64,000 nucleotides of DNA from Campylobacter anatolicus (lineage in GTDB: Bacteria; Campylobacterota; Campylobacteria; Campylobacterales; Campylobacteraceae): the NCBI RefSeq assembly GCF_018145655.1, contig NZ_JAGSSY010000002.1, positions 392,852 to 456,851 of the forward strand, in the 5' to 3' direction. Shown one piece after another: positions 1-8,803 of the stretch. A program made the translations under genes and the position numbers. The notes below the pieces were generated by a model. It did no database searches, was not told the DNA's origin, and saw only the letters and a list, made by a program, of their open reading frames with translations. How positions within the stretch are numbered: position 1 is the first letter of the stretch; every line of letters starts with the position of its first letter.

Positions 1-740
1 AACATATGTGCACTTTGTGGAGTAGCGTTTGCTATTATGCGATTTTGTGAGTAGCTTTCAAGTTTACGCAAAGCGTTTGCGAGCCACTCAGGATGCCCGG
101 TTAACAAGGCTGCACCTTTGTCTGCCTTGTATTCGCGTTCGCGTGAGATTGCCATTTGGATTATTGTGGCAGCAATTGGCATTATTATAGCAACTAAGAG
201 CATTATTACACCGTTGTTTTTATTATTTTGTGAGTTTTGATTGGCAACTGCACCAAATTTAGCAAAGTTTGCAAGCATCGCTATTGCACCTGCCATTACC
301 GCAGCTATCGTACCTGTTAGGATGTCGTAGTGTTTTACGTGGCAAAGTTCGTGAGCTAGAACACCTTCTATCTCATTTTCATTTAATAAATTTAAAAGCC
401 CTTCTGTTATGGCGATTGCGGCATTGCTAGGGTTGCGACCAGTTGCAAATGCATTTGGTGCAGACTCTGGTATGATATAAACACGTGGCATAGGTATGTT
501 TGCCCTTTTGCTTAGTCTACGCACGATAGTATAAAGTCCACTAGCATTAGCCTCGTCAACTTCAATTGCATTGTATCGTTTTAGCACGAGTTTATCGCTG
601 AAAAAGTATGAAAATATATTCATGCCAGCTGCTATTAAAAATGCCATTATCATACCCTGCTGACCGCCAACTAGGCTACCGACAAACATAAAAAGCATCA
701 TCATGCCAACCATCAAAAAACAGGTTTTAAATATCTCCAT
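1..740 (-). CDS. htpX: Protease HtpX, M48 family (3' end outside window)
   Basis: Membrane-bound zinc metalloprotease that degrades damaged inner-membrane proteins. The reverse-strand reading frame opens with ATG at 740 and stays open to base 1, so about 246 N-terminal residues are present and the C-terminus is cut off by the window edge. Two hydrophobic segments follow the start; the zinc site HELCH appears as AHELCHVKH, followed by two more membrane segments and an EREYKAD stretch carrying the third zinc ligand. It is the last gene of a five-gene run with ribA, and its start overlaps the end of the preceding gene by 14 bases, suggesting translational coupling. The identification is secure from the motif and topology. 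Confidence 0.93.
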   Translation of the reverse strand, partial: MEIFKTCFLMVGMMMLFMFVGSLVGGQQGMIMAFLIAAGMNIFSYFFSDKLVLKRYNAIEVDEANASGLYTIVRRLSKRANIPMPRVYIIPESAPNAFATGRNPSNAAIAITEGLLNLLNENEIEGVLAHELCHVKHYDILTGTIAAVMAGAIAMLANFAKFGAVANQNSQNNKNNGVIMLLVAIIMPIAATIIQMAISREREYKADKGAALLTGHPEWLANALRKLESYSQNRIIANATPQSAHM

Positions 741-1104
741 TGTCTATCCCTTTTTTAAATATCGCTACGTCTACACCGTTTTGAGCTAGAGTTTCAAGTT
801 CTACTTCATCGTTTATAACATAAGCTATCTTGCTATCAAACAGATAAAACTGAGCGAATTCGGCGAATTTTTTAGCTTTTTCTAGCTCATTTGCGATGAT
901 TAGCTTTGCTCCTGCTGCATTTGCGATTATTGCTTGGCTAACATCGCTACAATACACTGCAAATTCGGTATTTAGCTCATTTGCATAAGCTATCATATTT
1001 TTATCAAAATCAAATAAATTTACTCGTCCAGCCATTATCTGGCTCTCGCTACTCACTACAAAAAGTGGCTCATATGCTACTAGCTCATGCCCGATAAGTT
1101 GCAT
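727..1104 (-). CDS. Conserved hypothetical protein, 125 aa
   Basis: I do not recognise the function. The protein is soluble, without signal peptide or membrane segment, and shows alternating hydrophobic beta-strand and helix patterns (for example AGAKLIIANELEKAKKFAE) that would suit an alpha/beta fold. Its ATG overlaps the TAA of the zinc-ribbon gene upstream as TAATG, with an AGGAGA ribosome-binding site in front, and its end overlaps htpX by 14 bases, so it is a genuine member of the ribA-htpX operon. A link to membrane protein quality control is only a guess from position. Confidence 0.75.
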   Translation of the reverse strand: MQLIGHELVAYEPLFVVSSESQIMAGRVNLFDFDKNMIAYANELNTEFAVYCSDVSQAIIANAAGAKLIIANELEKAKKFAEFAQFYLFDSKIAYVINDEVELETLAQNGVDVAIFKKGIDNGDI

Positions 1105-1298
1105 TAATTCTCCTTTTCACAGTCTTTGCAGATGTATTTTCCGTTTCGCAAAATACTCTCTTTTATATCAACAAAAGTGCCACATTTACCGCACTCAACG
1201 AAATTTTCCACTCTCTCATCGACTTGTTTTTTTGCCTTGAAAAATACTATATAGATGATGAAAAGTACGATGGTTGCGACTAAAATTTTAGTTATCAT
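1104..1298 (-). CDS. Small membrane-anchored zinc-ribbon protein (PP0621-like)
   Basis: A 64-residue protein with one N-terminal transmembrane helix (about residues 4-20) followed by a short soluble part with two CxxC pairs (CGKC and CKDC) about 20 residues apart, a typical zinc ribbon. This arrangement matches small proteins annotated as PP0621 family; their role is unknown. The start ATG overlaps the rsmG stop codon (ATGA), and its own stop overlaps the next start, so it is co-translated with its neighbours. Function is not established. Confidence 0.75.
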   Translation of the reverse strand: MITKILVATIVLFIIYIVFFKAKKQVDERVENFVECGKCGTFVDIKESILRNGKYICKDCEKEN

Positions 1299-1849
1299 AA
1301 TATATTATCCATTAAAATGTAATTTCTATTTTTATTATTGTAAATTTTTGCATTATATCCACTAAGCTCATCTGCTACGCTACTACCTTTATAGAGTAAA
1401 AATTTAGTCTGTTTATCATAAAAACCACTGCAAATTTTTATAAACTGTGGCATTTTCATTAATGCTCTTGATGTTATAAGATCGGCTCTAAATTTATCAC
1501 ACTGCTCTATCTTTTGACTATGCACTTTTAAATTTATCAGTCCCAATTCAACCTTGATAAGGCTAAGAAATGATGATTTTTTAGCATTTGGTTCAAACAG
1601 ATGCCACTCGCAATCTTCTAAAATCATTGCCAAAAATACCGCTGGAAACCCAGCACCACTGCCAACATCGATGGCGATTTTAGGTGTATTTTGCTCTAAA
1701 TTTAGCTCAAAAATTTCTATCGGTGCGATACTATCGGTGACTTGCTCGTCTATAAATTTATAGTTTGTCAAGCTATGAATACGGTTAAATTTAGTTAAAA
1801 TCTCACTAAATTTAGCCACTTTTGCATTAAAATTACTCGGTAAAACCAT
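1295..1849 (-). CDS. rsmG: 16S rRNA (guanine-N7) methyltransferase RsmG
   Basis: Methylates the N7 of guanosine in the 530 loop of 16S rRNA (G527 in E. coli) using S-adenosylmethionine. The SAM-binding motif appears as [10 protein letters not shown], followed by the acidic end of the next strand (LFEPNAKK), as usual for the GidB family. I place the start at the ATG at 1849, which overlaps the ribA TGA by one base; a TTG directly upstream would add one residue but is less likely. The protein is slightly shorter than E. coli RsmG, as is common in Campylobacter. It sits in the ribA-rsmG pair also found in C. jejuni. Confidence 0.93.
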   Translation of the reverse strand: MVLPSNFNAKVAKFSEILTKFNRIHSLTNYKFIDEQVTDSIAPIEIFELNLEQNTPKIAIDVGSGAGFPAVFLAMILEDCEWHLFEPNAKKSSFLSLIKVELGLINLKVHSQKIEQCDKFRADLITSRALMKMPQFIKICSGFYDKQTKFLLYKGSSVADELSGYNAKIYNNKNRNYILMDNIL

Positions 1850-2412
1850 CAAAGCTTATGCCCCATCTGCTCTTTTTTTACACGCAAGTAATTCTCGTTA
1901 TATTTATTTGGTTTTATGATGATAGGTACACGTTTTACGATCTCAACACAGGTTAGCCCCATAAGTTTTAGCGGATTATTCGTAAGTAAATTTATACGTT
2001 TTATGCCAAAATGTTTTAAGATAAAATCAACTATCTCATAAGTGCGTTCATCAGTCTTAAAGCCTAGCTGGTGATTTGCCTCAATAGTGTCAAGTCCTTT
2101 ATCTTGCAGTGCGTAAGCGTTTATCTTGTTTAAAAGTCCGATATTTCGTCCCTCTTGACGTAAGTATATTACCATACCGCCGTGTTTTTCAATGTATTTC
2201 AAACTAGCCTCTAGCTGGTCACGGCAGTCGCATTTTAGGCTACCTATGGCATCCCCAGTCAGACACTCTGAGTGGATACGTACGTTTAAAATTTCATCAA
2301 ATGGCTCTTTGTATATCGCCAAATGTTCCTTAATGCCCTCTTTAAAAGCCTTAACTTTAAAACCACCAAAGCGTGATGGCAAGTTTGCTTCATTTGAAAT
2401 TTCAATATTCAT
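1849..2412 (-). CDS. ribA: GTP cyclohydrolase II RibA
   Basis: First committed enzyme of riboflavin synthesis: opens GTP to 2,5-diamino-6-ribosylamino-pyrimidinone 5'-phosphate. At 187 residues it is a stand-alone RibA, not a RibBA fusion. The zinc-binding cysteines are visible in [20 protein letters not shown], and the catalytic/GTP-binding stretch [10 protein letters not shown] is intact. It is the first gene of a minus-strand operon reaching htpX and is divergent from hemB across a 66-base gap. No FMN riboswitch can fit in the short leader. Confidence 0.96.
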   Translation of the reverse strand: MNIEISNEANLPSRFGGFKVKAFKEGIKEHLAIYKEPFDEILNVRIHSECLTGDAIGSLKCDCRDQLEASLKYIEKHGGMVIYLRQEGRNIGLLNKINAYALQDKGLDTIEANHQLGFKTDERTYEIVDFILKHFGIKRINLLTNNPLKLMGLTCVEIVKRVPIIIKPNKYNENYLRVKKEQMGHKL

Positions 2413-2478
2413 CTTAAATTTACTCCGATTGTGTTACACTAACTAAAACGGAATATTTTAACAGAAAAAGGCAAATAT
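2413..2478. promoter_or_regulatory. Divergent ribA/hemB intergenic promoter region
   Basis: Only 66 bases separate the divergent starts, so both promoters must lie here or overlap the coding starts. On the plus strand TGTGTTACACT resembles an extended -10 element for hemB; on the minus strand TGTTAAAAT resembles a -10 element for ribA. Neither has a clear -35, as is normal for Campylobacter sigma-70 promoters. Confidence 0.4.
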
Positions 2479-3456
2479 ATGTTTAAAAGATTTAGAAGGC
2501 TTAGGATAAATCCAAATATTAGAGAGCTTGTGCGTGAGACAAATTTAAGTCCAAACGACTTTATCTACCCACTTTTTGTAGTTGAAGGCCGTGGTGTGAA
2601 AAAAGAGATAGGCTCAATGCCTGGTGTTTTTCAGATGAGCTTGGATGAGATTTTAAAAGAGTGCGAAGTCGTTGTGAGCCTTGGGATAAAGGCGATTATT
2701 TTATTTGGTATACCAAATTTAAAAGATAGTATCGGCTCTGATGCTCTAAGCGATGATGGTATAATCGCAACTTCACTTCGTGTGATAAAAGATAAGTTTC
2801 CAAATTTGGTAGTTATAACAGATCTTTGCTTTTGTGAATACACAGATCATGGACACTGTGGTATACTAGATCACGTCCATAATACAGTAGATAATGATGC
2901 AACGCTAGAAATTTCAGCCAAACAAGCGATCATTCACGCAAGAAATGGTGCCGATATGATAGCACCAAGCGGTATGATGGATGGCATTATTACTACTTTG
3001 CGTGAAGCTTTAGATGAAAATGGATATGAGAATTTGCCAATTATGGCTTACTCTACTAAATTTGCTTCAGCATATTACGGACCTTTTCGTGATGTGGCAG
3101 AATCTGCTCCTAGTTTTGGCGATCGCAGAAGCTATCAGATGGATAGTGCAAATCGCTTGGAGGCGATAAATGAAAGTTTGCAAGATGAAGCTCAGTCTGC
3201 TGACTTGCTAATGGTAAAACCAGCACTTGCCTATCTTGATATAATCCGTGAGTTAAGAAACTCAACGCTTTTGCCGATATGTGCGTATAATGTAAGCGGT
3301 GAATATGCCTTGCTAAAAGCTGGGGCTAATGCTGGAGTGATTGATTATGAGCGTGTGATGATGGAGACGTTGCTTGGGATAAAACGTGCCGGAGCGGATA
3401 TGATGATAACCTATCATGCTAAGGAAGCAGCTGAAATTTTAAGGAGAGCAATATGA
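2479..3456 (+). CDS. hemB: Delta-aminolevulinic acid dehydratase (porphobilinogen synthase)
   Basis: Condenses two 5-aminolevulinate molecules to porphobilinogen in haem synthesis. The 325-residue length is normal. The metal-binding region [14 protein letters not shown] is present with its cysteines, indicating the zinc-dependent form; the Schiff-base lysines sit in the conserved contexts [15 protein letters not shown] and [11 protein letters not shown]. hemN lies three genes downstream in the same direction, so two haem-pathway genes bracket argF as in C. jejuni. Confidence 0.97.
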   Translation: MFKRFRRLRINPNIRELVRETNLSPNDFIYPLFVVEGRGVKKEIGSMPGVFQMSLDEILKECEVVVSLGIKAIILFGIPNLKDSIGSDALSDDGIIATSLRVIKDKFPNLVVITDLCFCEYTDHGHCGILDHVHNTVDNDATLEISAKQAIIHARNGADMIAPSGMMDGIITTLREALDENGYENLPIMAYSTKFASAYYGPFRDVAESAPSFGDRRSYQMDSANRLEAINESLQDEAQSADLLMVKPALAYLDIIRELRNSTLLPICAYNVSGEYALLKAGANAGVIDYERVMMETLLGIKRAGADMMITYHAKEAAEILRRAI

Positions 3457-3550
3457 GAGCGTGTAAAAGCCTTTTTATAGGGCAAAAAGATACTTCGGCG
3501 ATTACGCTGCGATAAGTGGATTTGCTCTGCGATATAGATATAAAAGGTAG
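3453..3550 (+). pseudogene. Short broken ORF between hemB and argF
   Basis: An ATG at 3453 overlaps the hemB stop (ATGA) and is preceded by a strong AAGGAG at ideal spacing, so translation initiation here is well supported. The frame gives only 20 codons (beginning [10 protein letters not shown]) before TAA at 3513. If one G is added in the GGG run near 3480-3482, the frame continues as AKRYFGDYAAISGF and ends at a TAG at 3548, three bases before argF. It could be a decayed small gene, a leader peptide or a coupling ORF. I cannot assign a function. Confidence 0.4.
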
Positions 3551-3553
3551 ATA

Positions 3554-4474
3554 ATGAGACATTTTCTAACGTTAAATGATTTTAGTAAAGATGAAATTTT
3601 AGAGATTTTAGTCCTTGCAAAAGAGATAAAGGAGCAGACAAAACGCCGTGAGTTTGTACCATATCTAAAAGGACAAAACTTAGCTATGATATTTGAAAAG
3701 AGTTCTACAAGAACGCGTGTGAGCTTTGAGGTCGGGATGAACCAGCTTGGAGGTAACGCACTATTTTTATCAAAAAATGACATACAAATGGGACGTGGAG
3801 AGCCAATAAGAGATACCGCTAGAGTGCTTGATAAAATGGTTGATATGGTGATGATGCGAGTAAATTCACACGATACGCTTACTGAGTTTGCTAAATTTAG
3901 TTCAGTGCCTGTTATAAACGGACTAAGCGACCTTTACCATCCAGTGCAGCTTATGGCTGATATTCTTACTATGAAAGAGTTTGGCTCAGGGCAGGTTGTA
4001 GCTTATGTAGGTGATGGTAATAATATGGCTCATTCGTGGCTGATGTTGGCCTCAAAGCTTGGCTTTGAGCTAAGAGTAGCCACACCAAAAGGATATGAAG
4101 TAAATAGTGAAATTTTAAAACAAGCCTATAAAAATGCAGAGCTTTCAGGGGCTAAAATTTATGTCAGCAATGATATAAAAGATGCTGTGCGTAATGCAGA
4201 TGTCGTTACTACCGACACTTGGGTATCAATGGGACAAGAGAGTGAAAAAGAACAACGTATAAAAGACTTTGATGGGTTTATCGTTGATGAGAGTATAATG
4301 GCTTTGGCAGATAAAAATGCGATATTTTTGCACTGTTTACCAGCTTATCGTGGATATGAGGTGAGTGAAGCGGTGTTTGAAGCACATGCGGATGAAATTT
4401 TTGCCGAAGCTGAGAACCGCCTACACGCACAAAAGGGCATAATGGTCTGGCTAGATAGGCAGAGAAATTTATAA
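3554..4474 (+). CDS. argF: Ornithine carbamoyltransferase
   Basis: Transfers the carbamoyl group of carbamoyl phosphate to ornithine to make citrulline in arginine synthesis. The carbamoyl-phosphate site is seen as [10 protein letters not shown], the HPVQLMAD motif follows, and the catalytic cysteine lies in [10 protein letters not shown]; the ornithine-binding WVSMGQE segment is also present. Length (306 aa) is normal. An AAAGG ribosome-binding site precedes the ATG. Position between hemB and the DUF2603 gene matches C. jejuni. Confidence 0.97.
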   Translation: MRHFLTLNDFSKDEILEILVLAKEIKEQTKRREFVPYLKGQNLAMIFEKSSTRTRVSFEVGMNQLGGNALFLSKNDIQMGRGEPIRDTARVLDKMVDMVMMRVNSHDTLTEFAKFSSVPVINGLSDLYHPVQLMADILTMKEFGSGQVVAYVGDGNNMAHSWLMLASKLGFELRVATPKGYEVNSEILKQAYKNAELSGAKIYVSNDIKDAVRNADVVTTDTWVSMGQESEKEQRIKDFDGFIVDESIMALADKNAIFLHCLPAYRGYEVSEAVFEAHADEIFAEAENRLHAQKGIMVWLDRQRNL

Positions 4475-4495
4475 ATTTTTAAATTTGGATAAAAA

Positions 4496-4981
4496 ATGAG
4501 TGAAGATAAAAACGTATATGATAAGATAGATGAAATAAGCTCAAATTTAGGTATTAAAGATAGTGAACGAACGATATTTGAGATAGTGCCGACTAAAAAT
4601 CCAAACGAACACACGCTAAGCCTGAAAAGTGGCTCGTGGGATGGTGTGGAGCCGTGGTTTGCTATAGATGATAAACAAAATTTACACACGATGGTCTCTA
4701 TAAAGTCGCTTTCTGAACTTTTAGATAAGTTTAAAGAGTTGCAAAAAGAGAACTTTGATCTAAAACTTGAAAAGACGATATATCAAAACGTACCGGTTGA
4801 TTTTAGTGATGTTTGGGTTGTTGCGATGGATGAGATACGCAAAATGGCCACTGAAAAGAGTGATAGAAATTTTAGTATTGACATTGAAAAACTTGTAAAA
4901 AACATAAAGAAGGAGCATCCAAATTTGTTTGTAAATATCGAAGCGATGATAAATATGGCAAGGAGTAGAACAGATGATTGA
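4496..4981 (+). CDS. DUF2603/UPF0763-type conserved protein
   Basis: A 161-residue soluble protein with no signal or membrane segment. It matches, from memory of synteny and sequence style, the campylobacterial DUF2603 (UPF0763) family, whose C. jejuni member (Cj0993c) lies in the same place between argF and hemN. A Trp-rich patch ([15 protein letters not shown]) and a probable helical, Lys/Glu-rich segment around residues 75-95 are visible. Its end overlaps hemN by 8 bases, so the two are probably co-translated. Function unknown. Confidence 0.8.
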   Translation: MSEDKNVYDKIDEISSNLGIKDSERTIFEIVPTKNPNEHTLSLKSGSWDGVEPWFAIDDKQNLHTMVSIKSLSELLDKFKELQKENFDLKLEKTIYQNVPVDFSDVWVVAMDEIRKMATEKSDRNFSIDIEKLVKNIKKEHPNLFVNIEAMINMARSRTDD

Positions 4982-6335
4982 TTTTGCAGCATATGTGAAG
5001 TATTCACGTCCAGGACCTCGTTACACAAGCTATCCAACCGCACCTGAGTTTAGTGATAAATTTTGCTATGATGATTATATAAACGAGCTTAAAAATCGTG
5101 ATAAAGCCAGACCACTTTCGCTATATTTGCATCTACCGTTTTGCAGAAGTGCCTGTTATTTCTGTGGGTGTAACGTGATATATACGAGTAAAGAGGATAA
5201 AAAAGAGCGTTATATAGGATATATTGAACGTGAGCTTGAAATTTTATCCCACCATCTTGATACTTCTTCACCAGTGCTTCAGATGCACTTTGGTGGCGGG
5301 ACTCCGACATTTTATAGTGCTGAGCAACTAGATCGGATTATAAATTTAATAAAGGCAAAATTCCCAAATTTTTTACCAGAAGCTGAAGTTAGTTGCGAGA
5401 TAGACCCACGCTTTTTAAATGAAGCTCAGCTTGATGTGCTAACTTCTCATGGCTTTAATCGCATAAGTTACGGTGTGCAGGATTTTGACGAGAGAGTGCA
5501 AAAAGAAATTCATCGTATCCAACCATACGAAGTCACGCAAAATGCGGTAAATTTAGCACACAAAAAGGGTATAAGCTCTATAAATATGGATCTTATCTAC
5601 GGACTGCCATATCAGAGCCTTGATAGCTTTAAACGCACCTTAGATTTAGCACTTACGCTTAGTCCTGATCGCTTTGCGGTATTTAACTACGCACATGTAC
5701 CGTGGATTAAAAAGTCAATGCGTAAATTTGACGAGACGACTCTGCCAAGTCCGCAGATTAAGTTAGAAATTTTAAAATATACAGCCGAGTTTTTAACACA
5801 AAATGGCTATAAAATGATAGGTATGGATCATTTTGCAAAGCCTGATGATGAGCTATTTGTAGCGTTAGAAAATGGTACTTTGCATAGAAATTTTCAAGGC
5901 TATACTACTAAAGGTGGAGCGGATTTAATAGGCATAGGAGTAACGAGTATCGGTGAGGGCAAGAGGCATTATGCACAAAATTTCAAAGAGCTTGATGAGT
6001 ATGAGGCTGCGATAGATGCTGGCCGGTTACCATATTTTAAAGGGATTTATCTAAGTGATGATGACCTTATAAGAAAGAGTGTGATAATGAGCTTGATGAG
6101 TAACTTTGCTGTAGATATAAAGGCTATTGAAACTGAATTTAGTATTAAATTTAGTGAATATTTTAAGAATGATTTAGCTGAGCTTAGTGAGTTAAGTGAG
6201 TTTGTTAAAATTACTGCAGATAGGATAAATGTAAATGAAACGGGAACATTAATAATAAGAAATATAGCGATGTGTTTTGATGCGTATCTTAAAAAAATAC
6301 CAGAGAATTTAAGAAGATTTTCAAAAACATTGTAA
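4974..6335 (+). CDS. hemN: Oxygen-independent coproporphyrinogen III oxidase HemN
   Basis: Radical-SAM enzyme that decarboxylates coproporphyrinogen III to protoporphyrinogen IX without oxygen, suiting a microaerobe. The cluster motif [11 protein letters not shown] (CxxxCxxCxC) near residue 56 is the true HemN signature rather than that of HemW. The N-terminal [10 protein letters not shown] stretch and GGGTPTF SAM motif are present. Length (453 aa) is typical. It overlaps the DUF2603 gene by 8 bases and ends the hemB-hemN run. Confidence 0.97.
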   Translation: MIDFAAYVKYSRPGPRYTSYPTAPEFSDKFCYDDYINELKNRDKARPLSLYLHLPFCRSACYFCGCNVIYTSKEDKKERYIGYIERELEILSHHLDTSSPVLQMHFGGGTPTFYSAEQLDRIINLIKAKFPNFLPEAEVSCEIDPRFLNEAQLDVLTSHGFNRISYGVQDFDERVQKEIHRIQPYEVTQNAVNLAHKKGISSINMDLIYGLPYQSLDSFKRTLDLALTLSPDRFAVFNYAHVPWIKKSMRKFDETTLPSPQIKLEILKYTAEFLTQNGYKMIGMDHFAKPDDELFVALENGTLHRNFQGYTTKGGADLIGIGVTSIGEGKRHYAQNFKELDEYEAAIDAGRLPYFKGIYLSDDDLIRKSVIMSLMSNFAVDIKAIETEFSIKFSEYFKNDLAELSELSEFVKITADRINVNETGTLIIRNIAMCFDAYLKKIPENLRRFSKTL

Positions 6336-6397
6336 AAATATTGTAAATTTTTTTATATATGCATTACAAATTAATAAAAAATTAAACAAGTGTTATA

Positions 6398-6403
6398 TAT
6401 AAT
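6398..6403 (+). promoter_or_regulatory. Putative -10 box of the Lap-like operon
   Basis: TATAAT within TGTTATATATAAT, 40 bases upstream of the first lap-like gene, in a strongly AT-rich gap after hemN. An AAAGGAAG ribosome-binding site lies closer to the ATG. No good -35 is visible, as usual in Campylobacter. All following genes to 16145 are spaced by at most 13 bases, so this is the likely main promoter. Confidence 0.55.
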
Positions 6404-6442
6404 CCAAATGAAACAAAATTTTATAATTAAAGGAAGCTATGT

Positions 6443-8152
6443 ATGAAAAAAATGATTGCAATGAGTGCTTTGGTTGCAGCTACTGTTTTGTCTGCTCAAG
6501 ATGTATCATATAGGATATTTTTGGGTACTTTTAGTAAGAGTGGCAATGAAGTCGGCATAAAAAGGATTGCTGATAAGATCAAAGATAAGATTGCCGGAGA
6601 TTCTAGACTAAGCTCTGGTTTGTATACTACAAATAGTGGTCAGAGAATTTTATACGTTGATACAACTGCTATGAGCCAAGCTGAAGCAAACAGTATTTTG
6701 GCTGACTTTAAGAGAATGAATGGACATTCTGACGCATATATGAAGGAAAAAGAAGGTACTCCATCAATGGCTTTTAGTAGCGAGAGTGTAGATACTAAAG
6801 CACAAACAGAGACTACTACTGAGATGGCAGCATCAAACACTCAAACAGTAGATCCTATTCAAAATGGCACTTTGACACTAAATCAAGTAGTTAAAACTAT
6901 ATTGGCTGAAAATCCAGACTTAAAAGCAACCGAGTTTGCATATTTACAAGTTGGCAAAGATCTAAAAATAGCTAAAAATGCTTACTATCCTACACTTGAT
7001 GCGTCTGTATCATATGGATACGAGAAAAAAAGACGTAGAGAAAATAAAAACGAAAAGAGCAGAATAGGTGACGGTGAAGTTATGAACGGTAGCCTAACTT
7101 TAGTAGAAAATTTATATAATGGCGGAGCTGATAAGAATAGAATTAATTCCCAAAGTGCTCGTTTGGACTCAGCTGCTTATAGTGTAGCTCAAAAGGCTGA
7201 TAGACTTGCTCTTGATACTGTAAATGCTTATATTGAAGTAATAAAGACTAAGAAAATTTTAGAGATTGAAGAACTAAATGTTAAAAATCACCAAGGAATT
7301 TATAATCAGATCAAAGAAAGAGCCCAATCAGGATATGGGGTAGCATCTGAAGAGCGTCAAGCTGGATCGAGATTTACACTGGCTCAATCAAACTACATAG
7401 CTGCTAAAAATAACTACGATGATGCGATATCTACATTTCAAAAGTTATATGGAAAGCCAGTAGCTGCTGAAAATTTAGTAATGCCAGACTTTAATATACC
7501 ACTTCCAGCAACAGAACAAGTAGTATACGATAAATCAATGCTTTGTAATCCATCTTTGCTAGTTCAAAGATCAAATATCGCTATGGCTGAATCAGTGATA
7601 AAAGAGAAAAATGCACCATTTTTACCGAAAGTTGATCTAGTGGTATCTGGAACTCATGATGGCACCGATGTATTGTATAATCATTATAAAGAAGATACTT
7701 TTGATGCATTGGTAAGAGTAAATTATAACCTTTATAATAAAGGAAGCGATAAGCTAGATAAAGAAAAGAGCCAACTAGCACTTCAACAAGAGCAACATAC
7801 TATGGATAATTTAGTTAGAGGGCTTACGGAGGCACTTAAATTTTCTTGGCAGAACTACACATATTCACAAGAAAAAATGGCTTATCTAAATCAACACGTT
7901 GAATATGCAAAAGCTACACTTGATTCTTATCAAGATGAGTTTAGAATAGGTCGTCGCGATCTTATAAACCTACTTGATGCAGAGACTGAGTATAATACGG
8001 CCTTAAAAGAGATTATAAATACAGAGACAACTTTACTTTATGCAAAATATAGAATACTTGATAATATGGGTATGATCTCAGATAGCTTTGAGCCAGGATT
8101 TGCAAAAAGATATATTCAAGGTGCTTGTAGCATACAAAATGATCTAAAGTAA
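6443..8152 (+). CDS. TolC-family outer-membrane exporter (LapE-like) with N-terminal SPOR-like segment
   Basis: Outer-membrane channel component of a type I secretion system. A signal peptide (about residues 1-18, ending LSAQ) is followed by a stretch of about 80 residues resembling a SPOR repeat (YRIFLGTFSK ... GQRILYVDTTAMSQAEANSILADF), then a Thr/Ser-rich linker and the TolC repeat domain from about residue 143 to 560 (LTLNQVVKTILAENPDLKATE, LVENLYNGG, DAETEYNTALKEI). At 569 residues it is longer than the usual 420-480 because of the N-terminal part. The next genes encode the ABC and HlyD components, so the assignment as outer-membrane partner is firm; the SPOR-like call is by eye. Confidence 0.88.
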   Translation: MKKMIAMSALVAATVLSAQDVSYRIFLGTFSKSGNEVGIKRIADKIKDKIAGDSRLSSGLYTTNSGQRILYVDTTAMSQAEANSILADFKRMNGHSDAYMKEKEGTPSMAFSSESVDTKAQTETTTEMAASNTQTVDPIQNGTLTLNQVVKTILAENPDLKATEFAYLQVGKDLKIAKNAYYPTLDASVSYGYEKKRRRENKNEKSRIGDGEVMNGSLTLVENLYNGGADKNRINSQSARLDSAAYSVAQKADRLALDTVNAYIEVIKTKKILEIEELNVKNHQGIYNQIKERAQSGYGVASEERQAGSRFTLAQSNYIAAKNNYDDAISTFQKLYGKPVAAENLVMPDFNIPLPATEQVVYDKSMLCNPSLLVQRSNIAMAESVIKEKNAPFLPKVDLVVSGTHDGTDVLYNHYKEDTFDALVRVNYNLYNKGSDKLDKEKSQLALQQEQHTMDNLVRGLTEALKFSWQNYTYSQEKMAYLNQHVEYAKATLDSYQDEFRIGRRDLINLLDAETEYNTALKEIINTETTLLYAKYRILDNMGMISDSFEPGFAKRYIQGACSIQNDLK

Positions 8153-8155
8153 TAA

Positions 8156-8803
8156 ATGATAAAAAAACTAATAAGAGTGCTAATAGTTGGCACTCTTTTG
8201 TTTTCATTAAATTCTATTGCTGATTTTATAAAAAATGCTACTATTAAAAAAATGGAGCGAATTTATGGTGATAGTGCTAGACGAAGAGTTGTTGCCTTAA
8301 ATGCCCTTATGGCATCACTTTCAAGTGCAACCGAACAAGATAAGCTTGTAAAGGTAAATGATTTTTTTAACTCCCTTAGATGGGCTTCTGATATGGAAGT
8401 TTGGAGGCAAAAGGACTACTGGGCAACGAGAATGGAATTTCTAGGAAAAGGTGCAGGAGACTGCGAAGATTATGTCATAGCGAAATATTTTACACTTAAA
8501 CAACTTGGTGTCCCAACTAGTAAATTGTATTTTACATATGTAAAAGCCATTAAATACAATCAGGCTCATATGGTGCTTTCTTATTATGATACGCCAAAAT
8601 CAATACCACTAATTTTAGATAATATAAATGGCAAAATAAAGATCGCAACACAAAGAACAGATCTTCTTCCCGTATATAGTTTTAATGGTGATTCACTATT
8701 TTTAGCGAAGCAAGAGGGGCTCGGGCAAGCTGTGCCGGGTGGCAATAAAAAACAAAATCCAAAGTGGATAGAGCTGATGGATAAAATGGAAAAAGAGGAC
8801 TAA
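8156..8803 (+). CDS. LapG-type periplasmic cysteine protease (first copy)
   Basis: Bacterial transglutaminase-like cysteine protease (BTLCP) family. LapG members cut the N-terminal region of a large surface adhesin to release it when c-di-GMP is low. A hydrophobic N-terminal export signal (residues 5-22) precedes the catalytic domain. The triad is complete: Cys103 in GDCEDY, His138 in AHMVLSYY and Asp155 in LILDNI; the acidic residues flanking the cysteine match the calcium site of LapG. The stop overlaps the start of the lapD-like gene by one base, so protease and its regulator are coupled. A second homologue ends the operon. Confidence 0.88.
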   Translation: MIKKLIRVLIVGTLLFSLNSIADFIKNATIKKMERIYGDSARRRVVALNALMASLSSATEQDKLVKVNDFFNSLRWASDMEVWRQKDYWATRMEFLGKGAGDCEDYVIAKYFTLKQLGVPTSKLYFTYVKAIKYNQAHMVLSYYDTPKSIPLILDNINGKIKIATQRTDLLPVYSFNGDSLFLAKQEGLGQAVPGGNKKQNPKWIELMDKMEKED

